Positions 12,154-20,511 of a DNA stretch of 52,965 nucleotides are shown here, in pieces; position 1 is the first letter of the stretch; each line of letters opens with the position of its first letter. The position numbers and the translations under genes were made by a program. The stretch is from Burkholderiales bacterium (GTDB lineage Bacteria > Pseudomonadota > Gammaproteobacteria > Burkholderiales > Burkholderiaceae_C): the NCBI GenBank assembly GCA_028868895.1, contig JAGWTP010000012.1, positions 1 to 52,965 on the forward strand, in the 5' to 3' direction. The notes under the pieces were generated by a model. The model was not told the DNA's origin, made no database searches, and saw only the letters and a list, made by a program, of their open reading frames with translations.

Positions 12154-12459
12154 ATGACCACCGCCATCAAGGCGCCCAAGGCCGCGAGCGCGGCCGCCTG
12201 CGAAACGCTCGAGCAACTGCCCAACGTCGGCCCGGCTCTGGCCGCCGACCTGCGGCGGATCGGCATCACGCACCCGCGCGAGCTGCGCGGCAAGGACGCC
12301 TTCGTGCTCTACCAGAAGTTGTGCGCAGCCACCGGCCGGCGCCAGGACCCCTGCGTGCTCGACACCTTCATGGCCGCCACCGACTTCATGCGCGGTGCGC
12401 AAGCCGCGCCGTGGTGGCGCTACACCGCGCAGCGCAAGGCCTTGTTCGGGTCGGTCTGA
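12154..12459 (+). CDS. Helix-hairpin-helix protein of the Cdd1/"pathogenicity locus" family
   Basis: 101-residue protein with one helix-hairpin-helix-like unit, LEQLPNVGPALAADLRRIGI, followed by a helical tail with two cysteines (KLCAATGRRQDPCVLDTF). HhH units bind DNA backbones non-specifically. The Cdd1 family has, to my knowledge, no settled function. Its ATG lies 1 nt after the lexA stop, which makes translational coupling and SOS induction likely. It is convergent with the LysE gene. Confidence 0.85.
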   Translation: MTTAIKAPKAASAAACETLEQLPNVGPALAADLRRIGITHPRELRGKDAFVLYQKLCAATGRRQDPCVLDTFMAATDFMRGAQAAPWWRYTAQRKALFGSV

Positions 12460-12495
12460 GATTCGACCCGGGTCCGGCGCTGCGGCCCGAGCGGT

Positions 12496-13146
12496 TCATC
12501 GCGTGCCGAGTGCCAGCTTGATGCCCAGGCCGACGAACAGCGCGCCGGCACCGCGCTGCAACCATGGCCCGCTGCGCATCACCGTGCCACGCGCTTGCAG
12601 GCCGCTGCGCAAGCCGCCGGCCAGCCATGCCGCGGCCACGTTGACCAGCGTGCCACCGGCATCGAACAGCAAGCCCAGCGCCACGAACGCCCCGGTGTGG
12701 TTCGAAGCGCCCGGCTCGATGAACTGCGGCAAGAAGGCCAGGAAGAACAGCGCGACTTTCGGGTTCAGTGCGTTCGTCAGTGCGCCTTGCCAGAACACCC
12801 GCGACGCTCGCCGGGCCTGACCGGCCGTGCCTGGCACCGGCGCGCTGCCGCGCGGCCCGTGGGCGCGCAGCATCGACAGCCCGATCCACACCAGGTAGGC
12901 CGCGCCGACCCACTTGACGAGCGCGAACGCCGTCGCCGAAGCTGCCAGCAACGCCGACAACCCGAGCGCCGCCAGCGCGATATGCACCAGGCAACCGGTG
13001 CCCACGCCGAGCGCCGCCAGCACCCCGGCGCGGCGCCCGTGCACCGCGCTGCTGCCGATCACGAACAGCATGTCGGGCCCCGGCGTCAGGTTGACGAGCA
13101 GCGCCGCTGCGGCGAACAGCGCCACGTCATGAACGCCCGGAATCAC
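12496..13146 (-). CDS. LysE/RhtB-family amino-acid exporter
   Basis: 216-residue inner-membrane protein with about six hydrophobic helices. The N-terminal family motif NLTPGPDMLFV is present, with GVGTGCLVHIALAALG in the second helix and NALNPKVALFFLAFLPQF in the fourth. It probably exports amino acids or homoserine lactones; the substrate cannot be read from sequence. The start is GTG 13146, overlapping the stop of the upstream DUF1993 gene in GTGA, so the two are translationally coupled. Confidence 0.9.
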   Translation of the reverse strand: MIPGVHDVALFAAAALLVNLTPGPDMLFVIGSSAVHGRRAGVLAALGVGTGCLVHIALAALGLSALLAASATAFALVKWVGAAYLVWIGLSMLRAHGPRGSAPVPGTAGQARRASRVFWQGALTNALNPKVALFFLAFLPQFIEPGASNHTGAFVALGLLFDAGGTLVNVAAAWLAGGLRSGLQARGTVMRSGPWLQRGAGALFVGLGIKLALGTR

Positions 13147-13655
13147 TGCTGCAACGCGCCCAGGTAGTCGGCCTTGCCGAGGTCGACGCCGTTGTGGCGC
13201 AGCAATGCGTAAGCCGTCGTCAGATGGAAGTAGAAGTTCGGCATCACGTAGTGCTTCAGGTAGAACTCGCCCTTCAGCGTCATCGGGCCGTCGCGGCGCG
13301 GGATCGTCACGTCCTTGTCCTCGGTGCCGTCGATCTTCGACGCCGGCACCGACTGGATGAAGGCGACGGTGGCGCGCACGCGCTCGCGCAGCTCAGCGAT
13401 GTTGGCTTCGTTGTCGTCGAATTTCGGCGCCTCGACGCCGGCCAGTCGCGACACGCCGAACTTCGCGCCGTCGCAGGCGATCTGGATCTGCTTGGTGAAC
13501 GGCAGCATGTCGGGCGCCAGCCGCGCGCCGAGGTACACCGCCGGATCGAACTTCTTCGCCTGGGCGTGCGCCTCGGCCTTGTCGAGCCAGGTGCCGAGGT
13601 TGCCGAGCATGCGGACGAACACCGGCACGCTGGCCGAATGCATGGTGATGGACAT
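13143..13655 (-). CDS. DUF1993 family protein
   Basis: 170-residue soluble protein of unknown function. Family features are MSITMHSASVPVFVRML at the N-terminus and HYVMPNFYFHLTTAYALLRHNGV near the C-terminus, which recall the four-helix DinB-like fold with conserved histidines. AGGAGA precedes ATG 13655. It is followed with a 4-nt overlap by the LysE exporter and is divergent from the 2-hydroxyacid dehydrogenase gene. Confidence 0.9.
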   Translation of the reverse strand: MSITMHSASVPVFVRMLGNLGTWLDKAEAHAQAKKFDPAVYLGARLAPDMLPFTKQIQIACDGAKFGVSRLAGVEAPKFDDNEANIAELRERVRATVAFIQSVPASKIDGTEDKDVTIPRRDGPMTLKGEFYLKHYVMPNFYFHLTTAYALLRHNGVDLGKADYLGALQQ

Positions 13656-13769
13656 GAGAAGGTCTCCTGGGAGGGTGTCGTGGAGCCGCGCATGCTACAG
13701 GGCGCCGTGCGGCCGTGCACAATCGCGGCTCACCCTGCCAGGCAGTGCCGTAACGGCGCCCGAGAACCC

Positions 13770-14777
13770 GTGAACATCATCATCCTCGACGACTACCAAG
13801 ATGCGGTGCGCAAGCTCCAGTGTTCGAGCATCCTGGAGTCGCTGAACGCGAAGGTGTTCACCAACACGGTCAAGGGCATTGGCCAGCTTTCGGTGCGGCT
13901 GCGCGACGCCGACGTGCTGGTGCTGATCCGCGAGCGCACCCAGTTTCCGAAGCAGTTGCTCGAGAAACTGCCCAGGCTCAAGCTGATTTCGCAGACCGGC
14001 AAGGTCGGCCCGCACATCGACATCGACACCTGCACCCGCATGGGCATCGCGGTGGCCGAGGGCGTGGGCTCGCCGGTGGCGCCGGCCGAGCTGACCTGGG
14101 CGCTGATCATGGCCGCGATGCGGCGGCTGCCGCAGTACATCGGCAACCTCAAGCACGGCGCGTGGCAGCAGTCGGGGTTGAAGGCGGCGTCGATGCCGCC
14201 GAACTTCGGCCTCGGGCTGGTGCTGCGCGGCCGCACGCTCGGCGTGTGGGGCTACGGCCGGATCGGCCAGCTGGTGGCCGGCTACGGCAAGGCGTTCGGC
14301 ATGAACGTCACGGTCTGGGGCAGCGAATCGGCACGGTCGCGGGCCGAGCACGACGGGCTCGTCGCCGCACCGAGCTGCGAGGCCTTCTTCGAAGGCTGCG
14401 ACGTGCTGAGCCTGCATCTGCGGCTGCACGACAGCACCCGCGGCGTGGTCACGATCGATGCGCTGTCGCGCATGAAACCTACCGCGCTGCTCGTCAACAC
14501 TTCGCGGGCCGAGCTGATCGAGGAAGGCGCGCTGGTGTCGGCGCTGAACCGGGGTCGCCCCGGCATGGCCGCGGTCGACGTCTTCGAGAGCGAGCCCATC
14601 CTGCAGGGCCACCCGCTGCTGCGGCTGGAGAACGCGGTGTGCACGCCGCACATCGGCTACGTCGAGCAAGACAGCTACGAAATGTATTTCAAGGCGGCGT
14701 TCGAGAACGTCGTGAATTACATCAACGGGCAACCGAGCAACATCTGCAATCCCGAGGCGCTGCGGGTGCTGCGATGA
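13770..14777 (+). CDS. D-2-hydroxyacid dehydrogenase family protein
   Basis: 335-residue NAD-dependent oxidoreductase of the phosphoglycerate/formate dehydrogenase superfamily. The Rossmann motif VWGYGRIGQLVAGYGKAFGM lies around residues 152-172. The catalytic arginine is in NTSRAELIEEGAL, and TPHIGYVEQDSYEMYF supplies the histidine region. The start is GTG 13770 (MNIIILDDYQD); the longer open frame reaches back over the DUF1993 gene. The substrate is unknown. The stop overlaps the MFS transporter start (ATGA), so dehydrogenase and transporter are probably made together. Confidence 0.9.
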   Translation: MNIIILDDYQDAVRKLQCSSILESLNAKVFTNTVKGIGQLSVRLRDADVLVLIRERTQFPKQLLEKLPRLKLISQTGKVGPHIDIDTCTRMGIAVAEGVGSPVAPAELTWALIMAAMRRLPQYIGNLKHGAWQQSGLKAASMPPNFGLGLVLRGRTLGVWGYGRIGQLVAGYGKAFGMNVTVWGSESARSRAEHDGLVAAPSCEAFFEGCDVLSLHLRLHDSTRGVVTIDALSRMKPTALLVNTSRAELIEEGALVSALNRGRPGMAAVDVFESEPILQGHPLLRLENAVCTPHIGYVEQDSYEMYFKAAFENVVNYINGQPSNICNPEALRVLR

Positions 14778-15955
14778 ACGCCGCGCCGCCCGCCGCGGGC
14801 CCGCCGCTGCGCGGCAGCGTGCGCTGGTCGCTGATGTTCGGCAACTTCGTGATCGGCTGCGGCGTGATGGCCGCGGCCGGCACGCTCGCCGACATGGCGC
14901 GCTCGCTGCAGGTGTCGGTCGCGCTCGCCGGGCAGTTGATCGCAGTGGCCGCCGCAACCATGGCCTTCGGCGCGCCGCTGCTCGCGGGCTGGGTCGCCGG
15001 CTTCGACCGACGCCGCCTGCTGACGCTGGCGCTGCTGTGGTACGGCGCGGGCCATGCGTTGAGCACGCTGGCGCCCAGCTACGCCGTGCTCTGGCCGATG
15101 CGCGCGGTGACGATGCTCGCGGCCGCGGTGTTCACACCGCAGGCCGCCGCCGCCATCGGCTTCATGGCCAGGCCTGGCGAGCGCGGGCGCGCGATCACCT
15201 TCGTGTTTCTCGGCTGGTCGGTGGCTTCGGTGGTCGGGTTGCCGATGTCGGCCTGGCTCGGTGAAACCTACGGCTGGCGCGTCGCGTTCGACACGATCGC
15301 CGTGCTGGCGCTGATCGGTGCGGCGTGGGTCCATCTCGTGCTGCCCGACGGCGTGCGCCCGGCGGCCTTGTCGATGCGTGCCTGGAAAGGCGTGCTGACG
15401 AACCCGGTGCTGATGGCGATGGTGGTGGTCACCGCGCTGTCGGGCGCCGGTCAGTTCACGCTGTTCTCGTACTTCACGCCCTACTTCAAGACCACGCTGG
15501 GCTCCGGCACGGGGCAGATCACGCTGCTGCTGATCTGGTTCGGCGCGTTCGGGCTGATCGGCAATGTGGCGCTCACGCGCGTGGTCGACCGCGTCGGGCC
15601 CGCGGTCGCGGTCGCGGCAACGCTGTCGCTGATCGCCTGCTCGCTGGCACTGTGGCCGCTCGGCACCGGCCCGATCAGCATGGCGCTGGTGCTGACGCCA
15701 TGGGCGCTCGGCTGCTTCTCGTCGAACTCCGGGCAGCAGGCACGGCTGGGCATTGCAGCACCGGTGCTCGCGCCGGCGCTGATGGCGCTCAACACCTCGG
15801 CGATCTATCTCGGCCAGGCCGCCGGGGCGTCGAGCGGCGGCTGGCTGATCGCCGCGCACGGCTACGCGCCGCTGAGCTGGTTCGCGCTGGCGTGGCTGCT
15901 GGTGGCGATTGCGTTGAGCGTGTGGGCGAGTCGCCGAAGCGTGGTGCTGGCGTGA
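14774..15955 (+). CDS. MFS transporter (DHA1-like)
   Basis: 393-residue membrane protein with about twelve hydrophobic helices, of the arabinose-efflux/DHA1 kind. After the second helix comes the short loop GWVAGFDRRRLLTLAL, equivalent to MFS motif A but with the usual Asp-Arg order altered. The start ATG 14774 overlaps the dehydrogenase stop and its stop overlaps the next start (GTGA). It may export the product or import the substrate of the dehydrogenase; the sequence does not decide. Confidence 0.88.
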   Translation: MNAAPPAAGPPLRGSVRWSLMFGNFVIGCGVMAAAGTLADMARSLQVSVALAGQLIAVAAATMAFGAPLLAGWVAGFDRRRLLTLALLWYGAGHALSTLAPSYAVLWPMRAVTMLAAAVFTPQAAAAIGFMARPGERGRAITFVFLGWSVASVVGLPMSAWLGETYGWRVAFDTIAVLALIGAAWVHLVLPDGVRPAALSMRAWKGVLTNPVLMAMVVVTALSGAGQFTLFSYFTPYFKTTLGSGTGQITLLLIWFGAFGLIGNVALTRVVDRVGPAVAVAATLSLIACSLALWPLGTGPISMALVLTPWALGCFSSNSGQQARLGIAAPVLAPALMALNTSAIYLGQAAGASSGGWLIAAHGYAPLSWFALAWLLVAIALSVWASRRSVVLA

Positions 15956-16593
15956 GTACACCGCCAGGGTCGGCACCTGGTATGGGCACGAGCACTGGCG
16001 CGAGCACAGGCATGGGCATCGGCACGGGCACACTCGAGACGCTCGCCGCCCCGGCCTCGCTGCGCGAACTTTTCTTCGCCTTCAACCGGCTCGCGCTGCA
16101 GGGCTTCGGCGGTGTGTTGCCGGTGACGCAGCGCGAGCTGGTCGAGCGGCGCCGCTGGCTCACGCAAGAGCAGTTCGTCGAGATGCTGGCCGTCAGCCAG
16201 GTGCTGCCCGGCCCGAACGTCGTGAACCTTGCGCTGATGTTCGGCGACCGCGCCTTCGGGATGCGCGGTGCGTTCACGGCGCTGGCCGGCATGCTGCTGG
16301 CGCCGCTGGTCATCGTGCTGGCGTTGGCCGCCCTCTATGGCCAGTTCGCGCAGGTGCCCGCGGTCACCGGTGCACTGCGCGGCATGGGGGCCGTGGCCGC
16401 CGGGCTGGTGATCGCGACCGGCCTGAAGCTGCTGCAAACCTTCAAGCGCAATCCGATGGGCGTGCCGATCAGCGTGGCCCTGGCCGCGGCCATCCTGCTG
16501 GCCACGGCGTGGCTGCGCTGGCCGCTGGTGTGGATGCTGCTGGGGCTGGGGGCGGTGGCGATCGCGATCGCGTGGAGCCGGTTGCGCCGATGA
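15952..16593 (+). CDS. Chromate transporter, first half (short-chain CHR)
   Basis: 213-residue single-domain member of the CHR superfamily. The CHR signature is present: FNRLALQGFGGVLPVTQREL, the RRRWLTQEQFVEMLAVSQ segment and the LPGPNVVNLALMFG motif, then four to five hydrophobic helices. The first 30 or so residues are a Gly/Thr/Ser-rich low-complexity stretch not typical of the family. The GTG at 15952 overlaps the MFS stop, but in-frame ATGs at 15982 and 16012 could be the real start. It overlaps the second half by ATGA. Short-chain pairs are thought to work as heterodimers. Confidence 0.88.
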   Translation: MSTPPGSAPGMGTSTGASTGMGIGTGTLETLAAPASLRELFFAFNRLALQGFGGVLPVTQRELVERRRWLTQEQFVEMLAVSQVLPGPNVVNLALMFGDRAFGMRGAFTALAGMLLAPLVIVLALAALYGQFAQVPAVTGALRGMGAVAAGLVIATGLKLLQTFKRNPMGVPISVALAAAILLATAWLRWPLVWMLLGLGAVAIAIAWSRLRR

Positions 16594-17135
16594 ACCCCAC
16601 CCCTTCGAATTTGGTCGGCCTGTTCGGCCACTTCCTGCTGCTCAGCATGCTGTCGGTGGGCGGGGCGATCGCCACGGTGCCCGACATGCACCGCTACATC
16701 GTGGTCGACCAGCACTGGCTGACCGACGCGCAGTTCACCGCTTCGATCGCGATCGCGCAGGCCGCGCCGGGGCCGAACGTGCTGTTCGTCGCGGTGCTCG
16801 GCTGGAACGTGGCAGGCCTGCTCGGCGCGCTGACCACGATGGCCGGCATTCTGTTGCCGTCGACCGCGTTGTCGCTGTGGGCCACCCGATGGGGCACGCA
16901 GCGGCGCGAAACGCGCGCGGTGCGCGCTTTCACGTCGGGCCTGACGCCGCTCACCGTCGGCCTGTTGCTGTCCACCGGCTGGGTGCTGGCCGAACCCTAC
17001 CTGCGCAACCCGCACAGCCGCTGGGGCGCGCTCGCACTGGTCGCCATCAGTGTGGCGGTGATGATGCGCACGCGCCTCAGCCCGATGTGGCTGGTGGCGC
17101 TGGGCATGGGCGCGGGCGCGCTCGGCTGGGTGTAG
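16590..17135 (+). CDS. Chromate transporter, second half (short-chain CHR)
   Basis: 181-residue CHR-domain protein: FGHFLLLSMLSVGGAIATVP, then QHWLTDAQFTASIAIAQAAP and GPNVLFVAVLGWNVAG, followed by hydrophobic helices. It is the partner of the preceding gene, with the start ATG 16590 overlapping its stop. Each half has its own CHR domain and its own start codon, so this is a normal two-gene arrangement and not a frameshifted long ChrA. The substrate may be chromate or another oxyanion; no ChrB regulator is adjacent. Confidence 0.88.
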   Translation: MNPTPSNLVGLFGHFLLLSMLSVGGAIATVPDMHRYIVVDQHWLTDAQFTASIAIAQAAPGPNVLFVAVLGWNVAGLLGALTTMAGILLPSTALSLWATRWGTQRRETRAVRAFTSGLTPLTVGLLLSTGWVLAEPYLRNPHSRWGALALVAISVAVMMRTRLSPMWLVALGMGAGALGWV

Positions 17136-17179
17136 CGCCGGCGCGAACGCGAAGCTCGCCGCCGCTCGACAAGCGCCGG

Positions 17180-17695
17180 TCAAACCAGCGCGCGATCCAC
17201 CAAGCCCGGCAGGGCTTGCAGGTCATCGACCACTGCCGCCGGCAGGCTCTGCCAATCGCGCGGTACATCGGCGGACGAACTCGAGCCGATCAGCACGTCG
17301 GCACCACCGTCGGGGCCTTCACGCACCATCACGCTCATCGGTACCTCGGGGTGCGAATCGGCCTCGTCCATCACGACCAAGGTGCCGCCGATCGAGGAGC
17401 CGAGCACCAGCACGGGCCGCTCGCCGGGCATCAGGGCAAGCACCGACAGCCCGCGGTCGCGCGCCGCGGCCTCGATGCGCTGCACGGTCTCGCCGACTCC
17501 GTAGCGGCTGTGGCGCACCACGCGCGATGCGCTGTCGCCTTCGGTGTCTGACACATCGCGCAACGGGACCATCGCGGCCATCACGACCGCGAGGCTGCCG
17601 GTCATCCAGAGCCGAAACGGCCGATGCGATTCGACCGGGGACATCACGCCCGCTGGCGATGAACGAAAGCGCTGGGCGAACGGGAGCTTTTTCAT
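17180..17695 (-). CDS. Membrane-anchored DUF302 domain protein
   Basis: 171-residue protein. One hydrophobic segment near residues 29-46 (FRLWMTGSLAVVMAAMVPL) suggests an N-terminal anchor. The periplasmic remainder carries a DUF302-like pattern (SRYGVGETVQRIEAAARDRG, then VLVLGSSIGGTLVVMDEA). The function is not known. ATG 17695 is chosen; the open frame continues upstream into the metC gene. It starts 46 bp after metC on the same strand and is convergent with the chromate transporter. Confidence 0.72.
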   Translation of the reverse strand: MKKLPFAQRFRSSPAGVMSPVESHRPFRLWMTGSLAVVMAAMVPLRDVSDTEGDSASRVVRHSRYGVGETVQRIEAAARDRGLSVLALMPGERPVLVLGSSIGGTLVVMDEADSHPEVPMSVMVREGPDGGADVLIGSSSSADVPRDWQSLPAAVVDDLQALPGLVDRALV

Positions 17696-17741
17696 GGCCC
17701 AAGGATAGGAGTCGATCGTGTCAGCGGCAAGACAAACAGTG

Positions 17742-18968
17742 TTAAGAACCGTTCGGGGCTGCAAGCACGGCAAGCGCCTGCGTCGAGTCGGCGATCAGGT
17801 CATCGACCGCTTCCAGCCCGACCGAAAAGCGCACCAGCGCGCCGCGCCAGGCGGGCCGCTTGCGCATCGACGCGAGGTCGTATGGCACAACCAGGCTGAC
17901 CGGCCCGGCCCATGAGAAGCCGAGCTTGAACAGCTTCAGTGCATCGACGAAGGCATCGACCTGCGGCGCGCGGTAGCGTTCGTGGAACACGACCGAGAAC
18001 AGCCCGGCCGACTGGGTGCACAGCCGCTGCCAGTGCGCGTGGCCGGGCGAGCCGGGCAACGCCGGGTGCAGCACCTGCGCCACCTCGGGCCGCTGCGACC
18101 ACCACTGCGCCAGCGTGCGGCCGGCGCGGTCGGCAGCGGCATAGCGCAGCGCCAGCGTCGGCAACCCGCGCAGCACCGCCTCGGCGTCGTTGGCCGCCAC
18201 GCCGCTGCCCATGCGCATGTGGGTGGCGGCCAGCCTCAGGTGCAGTGCCGGGTCGCGGGTGGTGACCGAGCCCATCAGCACGTCGCCGCCCCCCGACGGA
18301 TATTTGGTCAGCGCGTGGGCGGAGATGTCGACGCCGAGCACGGCGCCGGTGGTGCCGGCCTCCAGCCGGAACGGATCGAAGGCCACGCCCGCGCCCCAGG
18401 TGTTGTCGAGCGCGACGAGCGCGCCCTTCGAGCGCGCGGCGCGCACGAGGTTCGGCACGTCGGGGAATTCCATCGTCACCGAGCCCGGCGCCTCCACCCA
18501 CACCAGCTTGGTCGCCGGTGTGAGCATCGCGGCGAGCGCGTTCGCGTCGGTCGGGTCGTAGTGGCGATGGCCGATGCCCCAGGCGGCGAGTTCGTGGCGC
18601 GCCAGCTCCTTGCCGGGGCCGTAAGCGTTGTCGGGAATCAGCACCTCGTCGCCGGCGGCCAGCAGCGCCATGTCGGTCAGCGCGATCGCCGCCAGGCCGC
18701 TGGGCACCAGCAAGGTGTGCAGGCCACCTTCGAGCGTGGCGATGCGCTCTTCCAGCGTGAAGGTGGTCGGCGTGCCGTGCAGGCCATACGTGTAGCCGGC
18801 CTTGGACTTCCAGTCGCGCGCGCGCATCGCGGCCGTGTTCGGGAAGATCACCGTCGAGGCCTTGAACACGCCGGGTTGCGGCGCCGCGAAGCCTGCGGGC
18901 GGCCGGTACGGGTGGTGGACCAGCGCCGTGTCGATGGATGGCTTGGATTCGGGTGCGCGCTCGGTCAT
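17742..18968 (-). CDS. metC: Cystathionine beta-lyase (Cys/Met metabolism PLP enzyme)
   Basis: PLP-dependent enzyme that cleaves cystathionine to homocysteine, pyruvate and ammonia, or a close relative. The 408-residue product has the family N-terminus with YTYGLHGTPTTFTLEERIA, the cofactor region LVPSGLAAIALT, DNTWGAGVAFDPFRLEAG, and the PLP lysine K222 in SAHALTKYPSGGGDV. MetC versus methionine gamma-lyase is decided here only by overall resemblance. No other methionine gene is adjacent. Confidence 0.87.
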   Translation of the reverse strand: MTERAPESKPSIDTALVHHPYRPPAGFAAPQPGVFKASTVIFPNTAAMRARDWKSKAGYTYGLHGTPTTFTLEERIATLEGGLHTLLVPSGLAAIALTDMALLAAGDEVLIPDNAYGPGKELARHELAAWGIGHRHYDPTDANALAAMLTPATKLVWVEAPGSVTMEFPDVPNLVRAARSKGALVALDNTWGAGVAFDPFRLEAGTTGAVLGVDISAHALTKYPSGGGDVLMGSVTTRDPALHLRLAATHMRMGSGVAANDAEAVLRGLPTLALRYAAADRAGRTLAQWWSQRPEVAQVLHPALPGSPGHAHWQRLCTQSAGLFSVVFHERYRAPQVDAFVDALKLFKLGFSWAGPVSLVVPYDLASMRKRPAWRGALVRFSVGLEAVDDLIADSTQALAVLAAPNGS

Positions 18969-19052
18969 GGACGTCTCGTTTCAGGGTCGAGGCCGCGGTG
19001 ACTCGCGCGGTACGCCACAGTTTAGGGCCGGCCTCTTGCCACCCAGCCTGGC

Positions 19053-20432
19053 TCAGACCAGTGGCTTCAGGCGCTCGAACAGGGTCGGCAGCAACTCGCT
19101 GACGGTCGGGTGGATCCACATCGTGCGCTGGATGCGCGGATACGGCAGCTCGGCGGCCATTGCGAGCAGCAGCAACTGCACGACCTCGTCGGCCTCGATG
19201 CCGAGCAGCGCAGCGCCGAGGATGCGCTGGGTGCCGGCATCGACCAGCACCTTCATGAAGCCGGCGGTCTCGCCGCGTTCGCGAGCCCGGCCGACGCGTG
19301 TCATCGGCAGTGTGGCCACCAGCGCGGCGCGTCCGCTCGCGCGCACCTCGGCCTCGCTCATGCCGATGCGCCCGAGCGGCGGGTCGATGTACAGCGCATA
19401 GGTGCCGATGCGGTCGGACACCCGGCGCGACCCGCCGTCGAGCAGGTTCGCGGCCACGATCTCGTAGTCGTTGTACGAGGTGTGCGTGAACGCGCCCTTG
19501 CCGTTGGCATCGCCGAGCGCCCACACGCCGACGGCGCTAGTTCGCAGTTCGTCGTCGACGACGATGTAGCCGCGTGCGTCGAGCGCGACGCCGGCGGCGT
19601 CGAGGCCGAGGTCATCGGTGTTCGGCCGGCGCCCCACGGCCAGCAGCAGGTGACTGCCGGTGACGGTGCGCGCGCCGCCTTCGGTGTCGAACGCGACCCG
19701 CACGGCGGCCCCAGCGCGCGCCATCGCCAGGCTCTTGGCACCGCAGTGGACTTTGACGCCGTCGCGCTCCAGGATCGCGCGCACGGCGTCCGAGACCTCG
19801 GCATCTTCGCGCGCGATCAGGCGCGGCGCCGCCTCGATCACGCTGACCTCGCTGCCGAAGCGGCGGTACATCTGCGCGAACTCCAGCCCGATGTAGCTGC
19901 CGCCGACGATGACCAGGTGCTCGGGCAGGAAGTCGACCTCCATCATCGACACGTTCGTGAGGTACGGCACCTCGTGGATGCCCGGCCAGTCGGGCACGGT
20001 GGCACGGGCGCCGACGTTGATGAAGATCTGCGGCGCCTCGAACTCGTCGTCATCGACGCGCAGCCGGTTCGGTGCGATGAAGCGAGCCTGGCCGCGAACC
20101 AGCGCCAGCTTCGGCAAGCCACCGAGCCATGCCTGAAGGCCGGCGATCGACTCGTTCACGACCGCGTCCTTGCGCGCCTTCACGGCGCTCATGTCGACGC
20201 GCATCGCAGCACCCGCCTCGACGCCGAACGCCGCCGCGTGGCGCACCACCTGCGCGACCCGCGCGCTCGCCACCAGCGTCTTGGTCGGGATGCAGCCGTT
20301 GTTGACGCAGGTGCCACCGAGGGCTCCGCGCTCGATCAGCGCGGTCTTCTTGCCGGCCCCGGCCAAGCGCGCGGCGAGCGCGGGGCCGGACTGGCCGGCG
20401 CCGATGACGATGGCCTCAAATCGGTGGTGCAT
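19053..20432 (-). CDS. FAD-dependent pyridine nucleotide-disulfide oxidoreductase (mercuric-reductase-like)
   Basis: 459-residue class I disulfide oxidoreductase. FAD motif AIVIGAGQSGPALAARLAG is at the N-terminus. The redox-active pair C42/C47 lies in GGTCVNNGCIPTKT, an NAD(P) motif IVGGSYIGLEFAQ in the middle, and the C-terminal catalytic pair in MWIHPTVSELLP. It lacks the N-terminal heavy-metal-binding domain and the C-terminal vicinal cysteines of MerA, so true mercury reduction is unlikely. ATG 20432 is preferred over ATG 20453 because GGGAG lies 6 nt in front of it. Confidence 0.88.
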   Translation of the reverse strand: MHHRFEAIVIGAGQSGPALAARLAGAGKKTALIERGALGGTCVNNGCIPTKTLVASARVAQVVRHAAAFGVEAGAAMRVDMSAVKARKDAVVNESIAGLQAWLGGLPKLALVRGQARFIAPNRLRVDDDEFEAPQIFINVGARATVPDWPGIHEVPYLTNVSMMEVDFLPEHLVIVGGSYIGLEFAQMYRRFGSEVSVIEAAPRLIAREDAEVSDAVRAILERDGVKVHCGAKSLAMARAGAAVRVAFDTEGGARTVTGSHLLLAVGRRPNTDDLGLDAAGVALDARGYIVVDDELRTSAVGVWALGDANGKGAFTHTSYNDYEIVAANLLDGGSRRVSDRIGTYALYIDPPLGRIGMSEAEVRASGRAALVATLPMTRVGRARERGETAGFMKVLVDAGTQRILGAALLGIEADEVVQLLLLAMAAELPYPRIQRTMWIHPTVSELLPTLFERLKPLV

Positions 20433-20511
20433 GGCGGCTCCCGTTGGACGCATTCACTCTACCCGCTCGACGCGCGCCGCGCCCCGAGCAGGCCCTGCAC
20501 GAGCCATGGCC

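Noticed and set aside
15952-17135. A frameshifted single long ChrA gene
   Set aside because: Both parts have a complete CHR domain, each has its own start codon, and the 4-nt ATGA overlap is typical of paired short-chain CHR genes.
19053-20432. Mercuric reductase MerA
   Set aside because: The GGTCVNNGC active site is shared with the wider disulfide reductase family, but the heavy-metal domain and the C-terminal vicinal cysteines of MerA are missing and no mer genes are nearby.
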